A stretch of 64,000 nt of DNA, taken from contig NEEC01000024.1 of NCBI GenBank assembly GCA_002189035.1, forward strand, positions 310,001 to 374,000, given 5' to 3'. Position 1 is the first letter of the stretch; every line of letters starts with the position of its first letter. Under the pieces are notes generated by a model that worked only from the letters and a program-made list of their open reading frames with translations, was not told the DNA's origin and ran no database searches. This document shows, in pieces, positions 23,881 to 34,989 of this stretch. This DNA comes from Utricularia gibba. Its lineage: Eukaryota; Streptophyta; Magnoliopsida; Lamiales; Lentibulariaceae. A program made the position numbers and the translations under genes.

Positions 23881-24576
23881 ACCAACTAGGGGTCATCCAA
23901 GAAATGGTGCATACAATCACTTTTCAAGAAAATGCCCCCTTTAAGTTTAATGTCATCTCTCCGGTGCACAAATAGTTGGCTATGCCAGCGTACCATGGCT
24001 CACTAGTCTTCCCTATATCAGTCTTAATTGCAGAGAGTTGTTCATTCAAAAATTCTTCAATAATTGGTACACCATCTATGGGCTACTCGATACTACTAAG
24101 ATGAGCTACGACTTCACTAAGATTCCAAGGTTTATTCTTGATTTCCCCATTAAACTCTTGCAACAATAAGACCCACCTCATAAGCCTCTATTAGTTTCCT
24201 TCTTAGACATGAGGTGTTTGATGACAACATGGTCTATGTCCACAATCACTTTCTTTCACAACAAATAGCTTCTAAACTTTTGCAATGCAAATAAAATAGC
24301 TAACATCTCCTTCTCGATTGTAGTGTAGTTTGCTTGAGCACTATCCAACGTTTTGGAGGTATAGCTAATGACTGTGTCTTTTCCACAAAGTTTCTTACCA
24401 AACACAGCTCCTACTACTTAGTTGGAAGCATCACTCATCACATGGAATGGCTCATTCCAATTGGGTGCTTGTATAATAGGAGTTGAAGTGGCAGCCTTAT
24501 TGAGAGTATCAAAAGCATGTTTACATTCATCTCCAAAAATAAACTCAACATCCTTTTGCAAGAGGTTAGTCAATGG
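23881..24576 (-). pseudogene. Gypsy RNase H and connection to integrase
   Basis: The minus strand shows the RNase H sequence NEPFHVMSDASN (catalytic Asp), VISYTSKTLDSAQANYTTIE, KEMLAILFALQKFRSYLL and VIVDIDHVVIKHLMSKKE at 24190-24540, with a few stops. The remainder toward 23881 is degraded. This is the expected domain order RT, RNase H, integrase. Confidence 0.8.
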
Positions 24577-25330
24577 TCAAGCAATCTGAGAAAATCTTTT
24601 AATAAACCCCCTGTAAAATCCAACATGGCGTAGCAATGCATGAACTCCTTTTTCATCATGTGGATAAGGTAAGCCAGAAATAGTACTTACCTTACTAGGA
24701 TCTACCATAAGAGTTGCCACAGAAACATGTCCAAGTACAATTCTTTGGTGTACCATGAAATGACACTTTTCAGAGTTTAACACTAAATCCTTCTCAACAC
24801 AACTTTTCATCATAAGCTCCAAATGGTTCAAACAATCATCAAAACTAGTCCCATGCACAGTAAAGTCATCCATAAGCACTTCTATGAAATCATCAATATA
24901 ATCCGAAAAAATGCTAGTAACACACCTTTGAAATGTCACTGGGGCATTGCAGAGACCAAATGACATCTTCTTGTATGCATAGGTTCCAAAGGAGCAGGTA
25001 AAAGTTATCTTTTCTTGATCGTTCGATGTCATAGCAGCCTGGTTATACCCTGAGTACCTATCAAGAAAGCAATAAAAACTATTACTACTCAACCTGTCCA
25101 ACATTTGGTCGACGGAGGGTAGAGGATAGTGATCTTTCGTTGTTACTTTGTTCAACTTCCTGTAATCAATACATACCCTCCAGCCATTCTGAACTTGCAT
25201 CGCCACCTTCTTCCCATCAGCATCTTCAACAACTGTAATGCATGTTTTGTTAGGGACTATGTGGATAGGACTTACCCACGTGCTATCAGAAATCAAATAG
25301 ATCACTCCAGCCTTAAGTAGCTTCTATATT
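24577..25330 (-). pseudogene. Gypsy reverse transcriptase, almost intact
   Basis: An open frame of 242 residues. In order: STWVSPIHIVPNK, WRVCIDYRKLNKVTTKDHYP, FYCFLDRYSGYNQ with a catalytic Asp, FTCSFGTYAYKKMSFGLCNA, TFQRCVTSIFSDYID, VLMDDFTVHG (the YMDD-type catalytic box), and CVEKDLVLNSEKCHFMVHQR in the thumb. All catalytic Asp residues are present. The match assigns the element to the Athila/Tat group of Ty3/gypsy. The frame has no stop across the polymerase domain, but neighbouring protease, RNase H and integrase regions are interrupted. Confidence 0.92.
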
Positions 25331-25399
25331 TCATTCTTCATTGCCTTCATGCAGGTAGGATTCAGCCTTCTTTGAGGTTGTCTAACTAGTTTTGCTCCA

Positions 25400-25952
25400 T
25401 CTTCAAGATAAATCCTGCATTGTGATAAGGGAGCTGATTCTGGTTATGTTGTCTAGTTTCCAACCAATGGCTTTGTTGTTGGCTTTAAGAACATCCATTA
25501 GCTTGATTTTTTTTTTAGTGGAAATATCAGCATTTATAATCATTGGCTTTGAATTGTCATCATTAAATGCATACTTCAAATGTGAAGGCAAAGGCTTCAA
25601 CTTTGGTGATTCAACACTAGTCACTTCTCCAAGCTTCACCAAGTCTTTATCTTCAATAAAACATTCCATTATTAAGTGCTCAGCATCCTCCTCATCGAGC
25701 TCAACTTCTTGTCTAAAGACTTCAAGAATATCATATTGCTCTTCATCCAAAACTTCCTCTACTAGCTCATCAACGACATCAACTCCAGTTATGGGTGCAA
25801 AATCATTCTGGAAGTTCTCAGCTTCATTGGTCTTCAAAATAGAGATATCCTCAGCATAGCTAATCATAATAGTTTCTTTCTTACAATCAATCTAAGCATT
25901 TGTAGTAGCTAGAAAAGGCCATCCCAAAATCAAAGTATTATCATTCACAGTG
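25400..25952 (-). pseudogene. Gypsy protease end and PR-RT linker
   Basis: Starting at the copia insertion at 25953, the minus strand reads NTLILGWPFLATTNA, the C-terminal block of the retropepsin (consensus ILGRPFLAT). An acidic linker open over 25867-25403 follows (DVVDELVEEVLDEEQYDILE), ending in the conserved pre-RT segment KANNKAIGWKLDNITRIS. The protease active site and gag are missing: the element is cut at 25953 by a copia LTR. Confidence 0.85.
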
Positions 25953-27453
25953 TGTTAGTGTATGTGTTCTAGAGACAATCAACTCATTGGCAAATCTTAT
26001 CTTTTCATGTTTATTTTGAATTGTGATCAAGCTTACACCATTGATTAAATCTTCTACTTGATATATGTGCTATAGAAATTATGCTGAGATCATAATGTGA
26101 GATTCTTCATACACTTATGCTCAAGTTAAAAACTCCCTGGCTAGAGTATTTGTGAAATGAGGATATCACAAATACGGATAAGTTGGCATACATTGAGTTC
26201 CCTAAAATGTTTAGGTAATGGTTCTCACAATTGATGTAATGAGATTACTAGAACCTATGTGTGGGTGTCGATTAGAGAATCAATTCACTGGATGACTCAT
26301 CTTCGAGAGGCTACTATGGGAAGCTAACCAAGTGTCAGTAGCAAGATCTCGAATATGACAGCCATGCAAGTAAGCTTAGACTTGAGGTCAACAAAGTTAT
26401 CTTGATCTTAAGCTCAAATTTTCACTCATTACTAATGGAAGCCTAACCATGGCTTGCCTAGTATGGATGAGTAGGGATGTGACTCCCTAAGATTGGAGAT
26501 AGTTGATTGATCAATAAAGGATTCATCACTCATGTTAGCGATGAGATCATATCTCAAGTAATTGCATCAAAGCCTAATAGTAAGTCTTGAGCCCAGGGTA
26601 ATGACACTCGAATTGTTTGAGTAGGTCATTGAGTGTTAATGCTTGAATGCAATTATAAGTTCGATACATCAGAAAGACACACACCCATGTTCTAGTATCG
26701 AATGAGATATAAGTATGATGAAAGCTGTTCATTGTATGGTGGCTGGTCATGGAAAGGCTCAATCAGTTCACCTGATTGTTCTTACATCTTGGGGATCATG
26801 ATATGTTGCTAGACATCACTCATGATCGATAATGATGGATTTGATTAATTAAGATTTAATTAATAAATCCATTATTACGGCCTTGATTGAAGAAGCCTAT
26901 AGGGTCACACACAATAGTGGAGTCACTCAACGATATAAAATAGAATGACACAATTACATGAGATGTAATTGGTAAAGTGGATAAATTAAATTGAGAGTTA
27001 TTTTGAGATTAATATTGATTAAACTCAAAATAAAAGATCATATATAGATAAGATTTCGAACATATACATATCTCCACAAGATAAGATCTTTACGGAGACA
27101 TGATTTGATATGTTACCATATATCTATCAAAAGATTTAGATCTTGTGATATGCTCCAAGGGTCTTCATGCTCTCAGAGACTAATCCACAAGGAGGCGTTT
27201 TTCTCTACTAGCACCTGAGGTATTCGACCAGCATTCAAGAGCCTTGAGAAGGTTATCGACGGAGTGCTCCACATGTGGATACCATAGAGGCCGTCTGCTA
27301 TTGGCGGTTCGTGAACAACGGAGTCATCTGAAAGGTATTTTAGAATCCCTTTGTCTAATGTATACCGTATTCCAAGATCTGCGTTGGGGGTTTCTGAAAA
27401 TTTTTAAAATTCCGCTGCTTTTGAGACATACGATGTCTACGAGAAACCCAACA
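25953..27453 (+). mobile_element. Solo copia-type LTR (family B), copy 2
   Basis: A full 1501-bp unit from TGTTAGTGTATGTGTTC to GAAACCCAACA. It cuts the protease of the minus-strand gypsy element. The flanking 5-mers (CAGTG and CCTGA) differ, and the sequence beyond the right end is a different LTR family, so the right flank may have been rearranged after insertion. Confidence 0.85.
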
Positions 27454-28220
27454 CCTGAACCATAAATCATTCACCTAACAAGTAAAGACTTAAATCTATC
27501 TAAACCCTTGTTTTCCCTAATTTTTGGTTTACCTCTAATTAGGGTTGTTCTTGTGAGCTTCACTACTTCCCCCTCTTGAATTTATCCTAGTTTGCTAAGA
27601 AAATAATGTGATTATGTGGTTAATGTGGTTTAGTGAACAACAAACATGTTAACAATCTTTGCCCCAAGGCACCACTAGGTACTTAGCTATATATAACAAT
27701 AGAAAGGAACACACTTTCATGACATATCATAAGCATCATCCTAGTGCTAAAGTTCAACAACAACAAAGTACATATAACAAAAAAAATAAACTGTAAATAG
27801 TTCATGCAAAAAATCTATGTTCATCCTATAAGTTTTTTCCTAGATCTCTGCCCTAGAAGTTTGTGGCGTGTTGTTCTAACTCTTAGAGATGTTTTCTCTC
27901 TCTCATTATGTCCAAAATCCATCTTTTTATCTCCTTGGATTTTGGTGTACTTCAGTTCAACTTTTTTCCACATCTTCTACAATTTCACAATTATTTTTCA
28001 GTTCCTTGGGATTTGGGATGCTAAAACGTGCAGCATTGATCAAGCGAATGATTAGAACTAAGATGGGACTAAATCATGTATTTAGTCCCAACTAGGAATA
28101 AAAGATGCAAACAATGGTGTTAGTCCCAAAAACACAGAAATACACAGCAAAATTTGAGTTTTGTAGAAAAATAATAATCATTTACCTATCCTTAGACACT
28201 CAAAAATACGTGTATTATGA
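27454..28220 (-). mobile_element. LTR of family A, diverged copy
   Basis: Shares ordered blocks with the LTRs at 28531-28957 and 32290-32934: ACCTCTAATTAGGGTTGTT, TCCAAAATCC, CCTTGGATTTTG, TTGGGATTTG, and a TGATAACAC-like start, here TCATAATACACG, at 28220 on the minus strand. It is more diverged than the other copies. It abuts a copia LTR on the left and a plus-strand gag leader on the right. Confidence 0.65.
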
Positions 28221-28224
28221 CTAT

Positions 28225-28512
28225 ACCTAACTATTGCTCCACCGAAGGGCCACCCAAGCTTGAGATCATATCGAAAAGCCTTGTGTCCACTAGGTATGGA
28301 GATTGGGCACACATTTTCGGCAAAAAAGTGAGAACAAACATCCAGTTCATCTTTCAATGACAAAATGGCTGCTCAACTACCTATTGGAGGTCCCCATGGT
28401 TCATAGAGAACAAGAGCAACAACATCTTGAAACGTTTCCAATTCTCTCAATCACTAATGATGGCCCAAAACAAAGGAAAATTAAGGAAGAAATCACTACA
28501 AACCATGCTCAC
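28225..28512 (+). pseudogene. Leader and gag start of an Athila/Tat element
   Basis: Antiparallel to, and clearly similar to, 44060-44350 of the minus-strand element at 39502-45810. Shared blocks include CTTGAGATCATA, CACATTTTCGGC, TCCCCATGGTTCAT and GAAATCACTACAAACCATGCT. In that element these lie between the primer-binding site and gag, so this is the equivalent leader on the plus strand. It breaks off near 28512; gag resumes only at 32935, after family A sequence. Confidence 0.65.
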
Positions 28513-28530
28513 CGACTACACTAACACAAC

Positions 28531-28957
28531 TTCGTTCCTGTTCGTCTTCCTCCTTCTTCCTCCCCCCCCCCAGAAAACCTTTTCCAGAAAGAATATTCGT
28601 GTGTCTCCAATGGGGGAGATATTTTTCTCTCTCCATCTTGTCCCCCTTTTGTCCAAAATCCTATTTTTTTCTTCCTTGGATTTTGTGTGTACTCCTTTTC
28701 AAACTTTGGCCCCATCTTCTGCCACTACACTATTCATATACGGCTCCATGGGATTTGTGTTGCGACCTATGCTGCATTGCTCAAAGAAAACTATTAGAAG
28801 GTTGGGACTAAATCTAGATTTAGTTCCAACTAAGATTAAAATAACACAACTATGGTACTTATGCGCAAAAATATAGAACTAGGCAATAAAACTTAATTTT
28901 TGTAGCACAATATCAATCTTTTCTATGTATTTAATCACTCAAAAATATGTGTTATCA
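28531..28957 (-). mobile_element. Family A LTR, 3-prime copy (truncated)
   Basis: On the minus strand it begins TGATAACACATATTTTTGAG at 28957 and matches the LTR ending at 32934 up to about 28658 (TCCAAAATCC), beyond which the two differ. The upstream lead at 28958-28990 resembles a polypurine-tract region (GAGGACAAGTCTA), so this is the 3-prime LTR. A run of C occurs at 28562-28571. Confidence 0.7.
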
Positions 28958-30169
28958 CATTATACTATAGCGACAATAGACTTGTCCTCACGTCGTAACT
29001 AAGACTAACAGGAGGTAAATAGTTAGTGAATCTCCTACACGGCGAAGTGGATGCTTAACATTCAGCTAAAAATGCATGAATTGCAAGGGTGCTAGTGTGC
29101 ATGTGAGTGTGCCACTCAAGCATACATGGAAGTTTCATCCTGAAAGGTGCATTTGAAGATCAAATGAGCAAGAAAAGCATATGCTGACCTCCAAAGAATG
29201 CTGTTTGTTACTACTATTTTTCCGTTCTTTTTTCTTTTTTTTTCTTTCTTTCTTTTTTCTCTATAGAGATTGAGACCAGGAGGAATTTAGAGTTCAACTC
29301 AGGTAACTGTTGCTTCCCCTCTTTGTATGTGAGTGTGGGCAATGTACTCTCCTCCTTATTCCTCTAGGGGTCCCTTCTACTCCTCTGAGTTGTTCTCATA
29401 ACCTCCCTGTGCTCTTTACCCTACCATCTACAAATGCCCATTTGTTGTGTGCTGCTTTTCAAGACATGGGTCTCATCGCTTTTCTGGTGATGATGCTTTT
29501 CTGACCCTTTTGTTTTTGCTGTCTATCGATTTCGTGATCACCAGTCTTCCATAGATTAACACATGCCATCTTGCTTAAAAAAAATCTTGAACACACTAAT
29601 TCGACTACATTGAACATGTTGCTACCTCATGAAAATAATCAAAGGAGAACATGCTCACAAAGTCATAAATGGCTATAAAAAAATTCATGCATTTCGTGCA
29701 TCATGAAAAACATCCACACTTGCAACAAAATTCCTCAACCATTCACAAAATTCTCTTGACCCTAATGTTGCACTACTAAATTACTCCTAACTTAGACTAA
29801 CGCCATAAAAATAAAATAAAAATAAAAATAAAGATAAAGATAAGGCAATGCAGCGATGTTACTTGATCAAGGAAGGGTCCTTCACTACTTGTTTCAGTAC
29901 CTTCACTTCCCTTAGCAAATCCCCAAGCCTATCATATATCATATCAATTTTCTCCTGGCAGCAGCAATCCTTTCCTTCCTTTATTTTGTCTGATTTTTGC
30001 TGAGAAGTCCCTGCTTTTGCTTTCTAAGGAGGGAAACTGTTTCAAATTCCTGCTAGAGATCTAAACACAAAACTACTCCCCCTCCTTGGATTAATCCAGC
30101 GGTTTTAAGAAAGTGAGCATTCAAAGGGAATATTTTTGTCTCCACATGAAAATATTCTAGCTCAGAAAT
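28958..30169 (-). other. Polypurine-tract lead and 3-prime non-coding region
   Basis: 28958-28990 carries GTGAGGACAAGTCTATTG on the minus strand, homologous to the lead before the LTR at 18151. The rest, up to the extra ORF at 30170, has no coding match. It includes a T/C-rich tract (29218-29262) and an A/T repeat around 29810-29835. Confidence 0.5.
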
Positions 30170-31746
30170 TCAATCAGCACACAGTCTTTGAGCAAGGAGA
30201 GTAATTATGTTACCAAACCCGAGACGGTTGATGGTGCTTCGCCTATAGTCCCTGTTCATTTGCTCTGCTAAAATCACCCCTAAATTCAATGATTTCTTGT
30301 GCAGCAAGCAACACATAACAAACAATTCACGTTTATATAAGGTATTAAATCCTAGGGCTCTTCCAAATAACCCCTTGGGTTTAAATTCTATAACATGCTG
30401 ACTAGTTAATATCTTATACACTTCCTTAGCATTGAAATCATTAAGATAATCAAATAAGGAGGTGGCAAACGCATGCGAGTCAACATGCTGCTCAGAACAT
30501 AATCCTAAGGTTACACACCATTCAGCAATCGAGAGGGAAAATTCTTTTCCTAACAGTCTAAATGTATTTGCTCCTGGTGTAGTCACAGTTTTTCAAAAAA
30601 GAATGTGGAAGCAAATTCATATACAAGTTCAACATATGAAGGGTAATTCATATCACACAAAATAAGCAGCCCAGAATTTTCTAGTAGTGAATAAACTTCA
30701 GTAACTATTCCCAATTCCACCAAGATCTCGTAATCTATGATGCGGCAAGGCATCACCTCTGTCCCTTTTACCTCATTATACCAGGTGGCGAATTCTTCAT
30801 CCTCAAACTGAAGATATTTCAGGTTTAGCATCCCTACATGCTGCTTAAAATAAGGAATACCCTTGCCGGTCAATCTTCGTTTTGATTTCCCCTTCTCTTC
30901 CTCTTCAAGCTTACCTGAACTCAAGAACAATGGGACAAGGTTAGGTAAGAATTTTTCTCATTTCGTTTGTACCACCTGTTCCTCCTCACTGGCATTATTC
31001 TCCAACTCCTCTATTTCTTGTTCAGGTTTATGCTGCTTCTTTGTTCTGCTCCTTGTTCTCTTTGCAATAAAATTCCTCTCGTCCTCCTCTACTGCTGTAC
31101 CGGCATCCTTGGCCATTTTCTCCTCTCTTGTTTGAACTTGTTTTACCTCTCCAGACTCTGCTCCCTTTTCTACAGTTTCTTGCTCTACAATTTCTGGGAT
31201 TTCCTCAACCCCTTCTGGTGCAATTTCTTCTCTTGATTCCAAGTTCTCCTCCACGTTTGCAATCACCTCTTCAATTGTAGTGTTCGTTGTGATTTCTTTC
31301 TGCTTCCTCTGGCCCTTTCTCCCCATCTTCTTCTTCTAGTAAACAATCTGGGGTGGCTCAGTAGATGCTTTTTCAACTGCAAATTTCCCTTTTCCTTTGT
31401 AACTCCTCTACAGTTCCCTAAATTTATGTTGAAGGTCAGGGCTGATGGGTGCCTTCAATCTTGGACTCCTTCGTTCTACCACAGAAGGTTCTGATGTTTC
31501 TTGATACGGAGTTCCGCCCAGATTTGCTACATGCAAGAGAGCATCTACACCCTGAAATGCTTCTTCTGTTGGGGTTGTGACCTTGATCTGTTCCTGGTTA
31601 GGAGTAAAAGTTACTGCCTTCCTAGTTTTCTTGCGCTTGTTGCTTTCAGCAGTGATCTTCTTGTATGATTTTGCAACAGTAGCACTCTGATGTTGGCGTT
31701 TGGCATGCATCTTGTGAGATAATCTTTCTGCAATTCTCAAGAGCAA
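30170..31746 (-). pseudogene. Extra 3-prime ORF of family A gypsy element
   Basis: Read from 31746 down to 30170 this is one protein of about 520 residues broken by two stops near 31330-31410, one near 30955 and a frame change near 30585. N-terminal part: basic, nuclear-signal-like (SNKRKKTRKAVTF, RRSPRLKAP). Middle: strongly acidic (NVEENLESREEIAPEGVEEI) with a basic RTRSRTKK patch. C-terminal part: a folded domain with IPYFKQHVGMLNLKYLQF, RIIDYEILVELGIVTEVYSL, FRLLGKEFSLSIAEWCVTLG and FKPKGLFGRALGFNTLYKRE. This resembles the domain commonly called putative plant transposon protein. It lies between an integrase C-terminus and a 3-prime LTR, like 20633-22330. Function unknown. Confidence 0.65.
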
Positions 31747-32029
31747 GGTGAAAAGTTTGAAACAAAATGAACATTACAATGGAATTTACCCCCAAATTCA
31801 CCAAGGGTTTGAGGGTAAATTTGTAAAATCTTGAAAATTAACCGTTACCCCTGTAAAAATCTTGCCTGTAATCGCAGATTAAATCCCCATTTTGCAAAAG
31901 GAACACAGCAAAAACTGTCCAAAATAACTCCTAGCTAAGTCTAAAAGTGCAAAAGTAAAATGACAGGAAAATAAAACTAACAGAAATTCAACATGAGTTG
32001 CCTCCCAAGAGCGTCCTTGTTTTTCAGTC

Positions 32030-32280
32030 CTTGACTAGACTTTCAGCAATTTCTACATTGTTTCTGTGTCCCTTAGGACAAGAACTTCAACTTCTTCAGC
32101 CACCCTGTCTTGAAGATTTTCATAAAAAATTTTCAACCTATGTCCATTCACAATAAAACTTACATTAGATTTTCCATCATAAACCTCCACTATTCCATTT
32201 GGGAAAACTTCTTACACTACAAATGGTCCAATCTAACGAGATTTGAGTTTCCCTGGATGTAACTTCAAATCATTTGATAG
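32030..32280 (-). pseudogene. Gypsy integrase C-terminus joined to LTR
   Basis: The minus strand reads, with stops, an SH3-like end (IGPFVV..EVFPNGIVEVYDGKSN) and SFIVNGHRLKIFYENLQD, the usual pol terminus. The rest of pol, gag and the primer site that should lie between this and the LTR at 32290-32934 are missing, so the element has a large internal deletion. Confidence 0.7.
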
Positions 32281-32289
32281 TGGACTAGG

Positions 32290-32934
32290 GTTGAACATAA
32301 GGAGCAGGGTGCTTGCTATGTGAAGGTCAATGCAACGAATCAGTGTCACGTTGGTAGAATTGGTCTTAACTAGGACTAAGGCAGAACTACAACGGAATAC
32401 AGTAAAGAAAAGTAATAAGTTTTGGAGCTTGGTTGTTTCTGGAATGAAATGGATGATGTCTTGGGATTCCTAGGGGATGTATGCTTAGCACTAAACACGC
32501 TCACACAAACCATAAATCACACAACTAACTCACAAGGTCTAGGTCTACCTGGACTCTTGTTTTCCCCCTAATCATTGGTGTACCTCTAATTAGGGTTGTT
32601 AAGCTGGGTTTCACTACTTCCCCTTCCTAGATCTATCTTTTGTCCAAAATCCTACTTTTTCCTTCCTTGGATTTTGTGTGTACTCCTTTTCAGACTTTGG
32701 CCCCATCTTCTGCCACTACACTGTTCATATACGGCTCCTTGGGATTTGTGTTGTGACCTATGCTACATTGCTCAAAGAAAACTATTAGAAAGTAATTTAG
32801 TCCCAACTAAGACTAAAATAACACATCTACAATACTTATGCGCAAAAATATAGAATTAGGCAGTGAAACTTAATTTTTGTAGCGTAATATGAATCTTTTC
32901 TATGTACTTAATCACTCAAAAATATGTGTTATCA
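32290..32934 (-). mobile_element. Family A LTR, 5-prime copy
   Basis: It starts TGATAACACATATTTTTGAG at 32934 on the minus strand and matches the 28531-28957 LTR over about 300 bp and the 27454-28220 copy farther along (ACCTCTAATTAGGGTTGTT). ACAAC follows at 32935-32939 and also precedes the other LTR at 28526-28530, a possible target duplication for the deleted element 28531-32934. The inner end near 32290 is approximate. Confidence 0.65.
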
Positions 32935-33733
32935 ACAACCAATGCCTCATGGTCATGTACCATCACAAGGGAACCCTTATGCTATTCTTTAAAAAAATAT
33001 CACCATCCCACCTCAACCTCTGCAAATGACTGAAGCTCTAGAGCAATCTATTGTTCCGTATTTGCCAAATCACAGCCTGGAGTCTATGGTGAAATCCCTT
33101 GCTTAAAAGCACTACCTAAATGCATGCACACAAAAAGACATGATTGGACGAATTAAAAGCATCCAAACTTAAATCACCCAATTGGTGTAGGCTATGAACT
33201 GCTGGGAAATGCAAGGAGGACTACCATCCCAACAAATGAAGAACCCAGACTACATCAATGCAATACTATTGAGAAGGGGGAAGGATCCTCCAAACTCGTA
33301 CCTAGGGTTTATGACTAAGGTGGACAAGTCAGAGGACAAAGAATTAGAAGTGTTGGACAGAGACAATGAAGTGGATGAAGAGATTATTTGCAAGAATCTA
33401 AATGATACCAAAGTCCATAACACTGCTATATCAAGCCCATTTGAAGATGTGAAGGAGAGGGAGATGCAAGAAAGTCATCAACCAAAGTCTTTAGTCATTC
33501 CGCCACCCTTTCCTATAAGACTTCAAAGGAAGAGCAAGGAAAAATGTGGACTGAAACCATTCATGGAGATGATGAAGAAGGTCAACCTGAATATCCCCTT
33601 GTTGGACATGATCGGTCAAGTCTATGCAAAGATGTTGAAAGATTTGTATGATCCCAAGAAGAAGTCAAAGGAAGAAGAAGCAATCTCTTTAAATGAAAAT
33701 ATTTCAGCAATCATGCAAAGAAGAATTGCATGA
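32935..33733 (+). pseudogene. Ty3/gypsy gag, C-terminal part
   Basis: Plus-strand text aligns with the gag end of the minus-strand element at 42412-43183. Shared segments are HSLESMVKSL, DYINAILLRRGKDPP (the INAI.LRSGK motif), YLGFMTKVDKSEDKELEVLD, QPKSLVIPPPFPIRLQRKSK and LDMIGQVYAKMLKDLYDPKK (the consensus end of Athila/Tat gag). The frame 33194-33733 is open for 179 residues and ends at a TGA replacing the region that leads to the protease. The 5-prime side is broken by a family A LTR. Confidence 0.85.
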
Positions 33734-33734
33734 G

Positions 33735-33890
33735 ACCTTTTCCCCAAAAGGGGAGAATGTAAAATTATGAGGTTTAATGCTCGAAGTGAACAATATCATG
33801 CATGGTGAGGGTGGGTCACAACATTTGGTATTAGACTCAAACCCGAGCCTATAACCAATGGTGAATGATGTTGAGTCATATTTCAATGTA
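33735..33890 (+). repeat. TRIM-like repeat, copy 1
   Basis: TTTTCCCCAAAAGGGGAGAA, then GTAAAATTATGAGG, TGCTCGAAG, CAATATCATGCATGG and CAACATTTGGTATTAG. The same ordered blocks recur at 35050-35140 and 35310-35385. Text such as GACAATAT..GTGC..GG and ACATTTGGTATTAGA is typical of short plant TRIM or SMART-type LTRs. Boundaries are not resolved. Confidence 0.5.
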
Positions 33891-33906
33891 TTTGAGTCAA
33901 TTTAAG

Positions 33907-34902
33907 TGTTAGAGTATTAGGATTATGTGAGTTAGAATAGAGAAAAGGCTAAAACATGCGTTGGTCAAATTATTTTCGGTAAAAACATGATTTGGTTATT
34001 TTTCCCTTAGTCCAAGTGAAGGGTGGTTTTACTAATCTTCCAAGCCCATGTACGTCCGGCCTATTTGGGTTGGGCCACATTATTTGACCAGTCTGCAAAG
34101 TTGTTATGAGTATAGGGGCGAAACGGAAATTACAATTTTGAATGCGAAGGAAGGATAAGGAAAGTTGGTGAAAAAGAAGGCAAGAATCTTGTAACGAACA
34201 CAACTAACTATGACTGGCGCACGAGACTAGTGTGAATAATAAAAGGAAAAGATTTGTGGTCTATATAATTCCTTTCTCTCCATAAATATTTCGGGAGGGA
34301 TGGCGGAGCTGAAGCCTAGAGCCCTTGGGAGACTTTGTTTGGACTGAGAATTCTTTTGTTGTAGAGAGATTTTCTTTCCAAAGAACGTTTTTGTGATTGG
34401 AGTGGAAGAAAAGATGAAGGAGAGGCGTTCGAGTGTGCAACTAGGACTAATCTCCGACATCAAATGTGAGATCTAAACAAAAGAGAAAGAGGCTTTAGAA
34501 CCTAGCGCAAAATCGAACAATCATTTTCCTTTTCTTGCAAATCTTATTTCTTGCATCATATTTTATGAACATGCACACTATTTCCATCTTGTGTTTTCAA
34601 TATTCCACATGTTCAAATGCTTTCATTTTTTGATTTACGTACTCTATTATCTGCTTTTACTTTAGGAACTAGTAGATTTCTTTTATTGATTTGAGTTAGA
34701 GTAGAAACCACTTCTAGAAAACCCCACATTTAATCCTGCTTACCCCTCAAACCAACAACTAAAAACCATTTGCTCTCTGTGGATCGATCTAGACTTGCTA
34801 CTGCTACATTAATTTCTTTGCGAATGAAATGTGGTTTGTTTGTTCAGTTTATAAATTTCAATTGATGGACTTGCGACATCTATAGAAATTTTCCATCCAT
34901 CA
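33907..34902 (+). mobile_element. LTR-like block (family C)
   Basis: It starts TGTTAGAGTATTAGGATT and ends near TTCCATCCATCA. It contains a TATA box (CTATATAATT, 34261-34270) and, near its end, CTCTGTGGATCGATCTAGAC, the pre-end text typical of Athila/Tat LTRs. The first ~60 bp resemble 10664-10720. No target duplication, primer site or second full copy is visible, so the end points are provisional. Confidence 0.5.
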
Positions 34903-34989
34903 GTGGGGCTAACCTCAACGAGGATGTTGAATTTCCAAGGGCAGGGCTGAAGGGCTCAGCCTAAGCAAGGGTGTAAGGATCTTAAGCGA

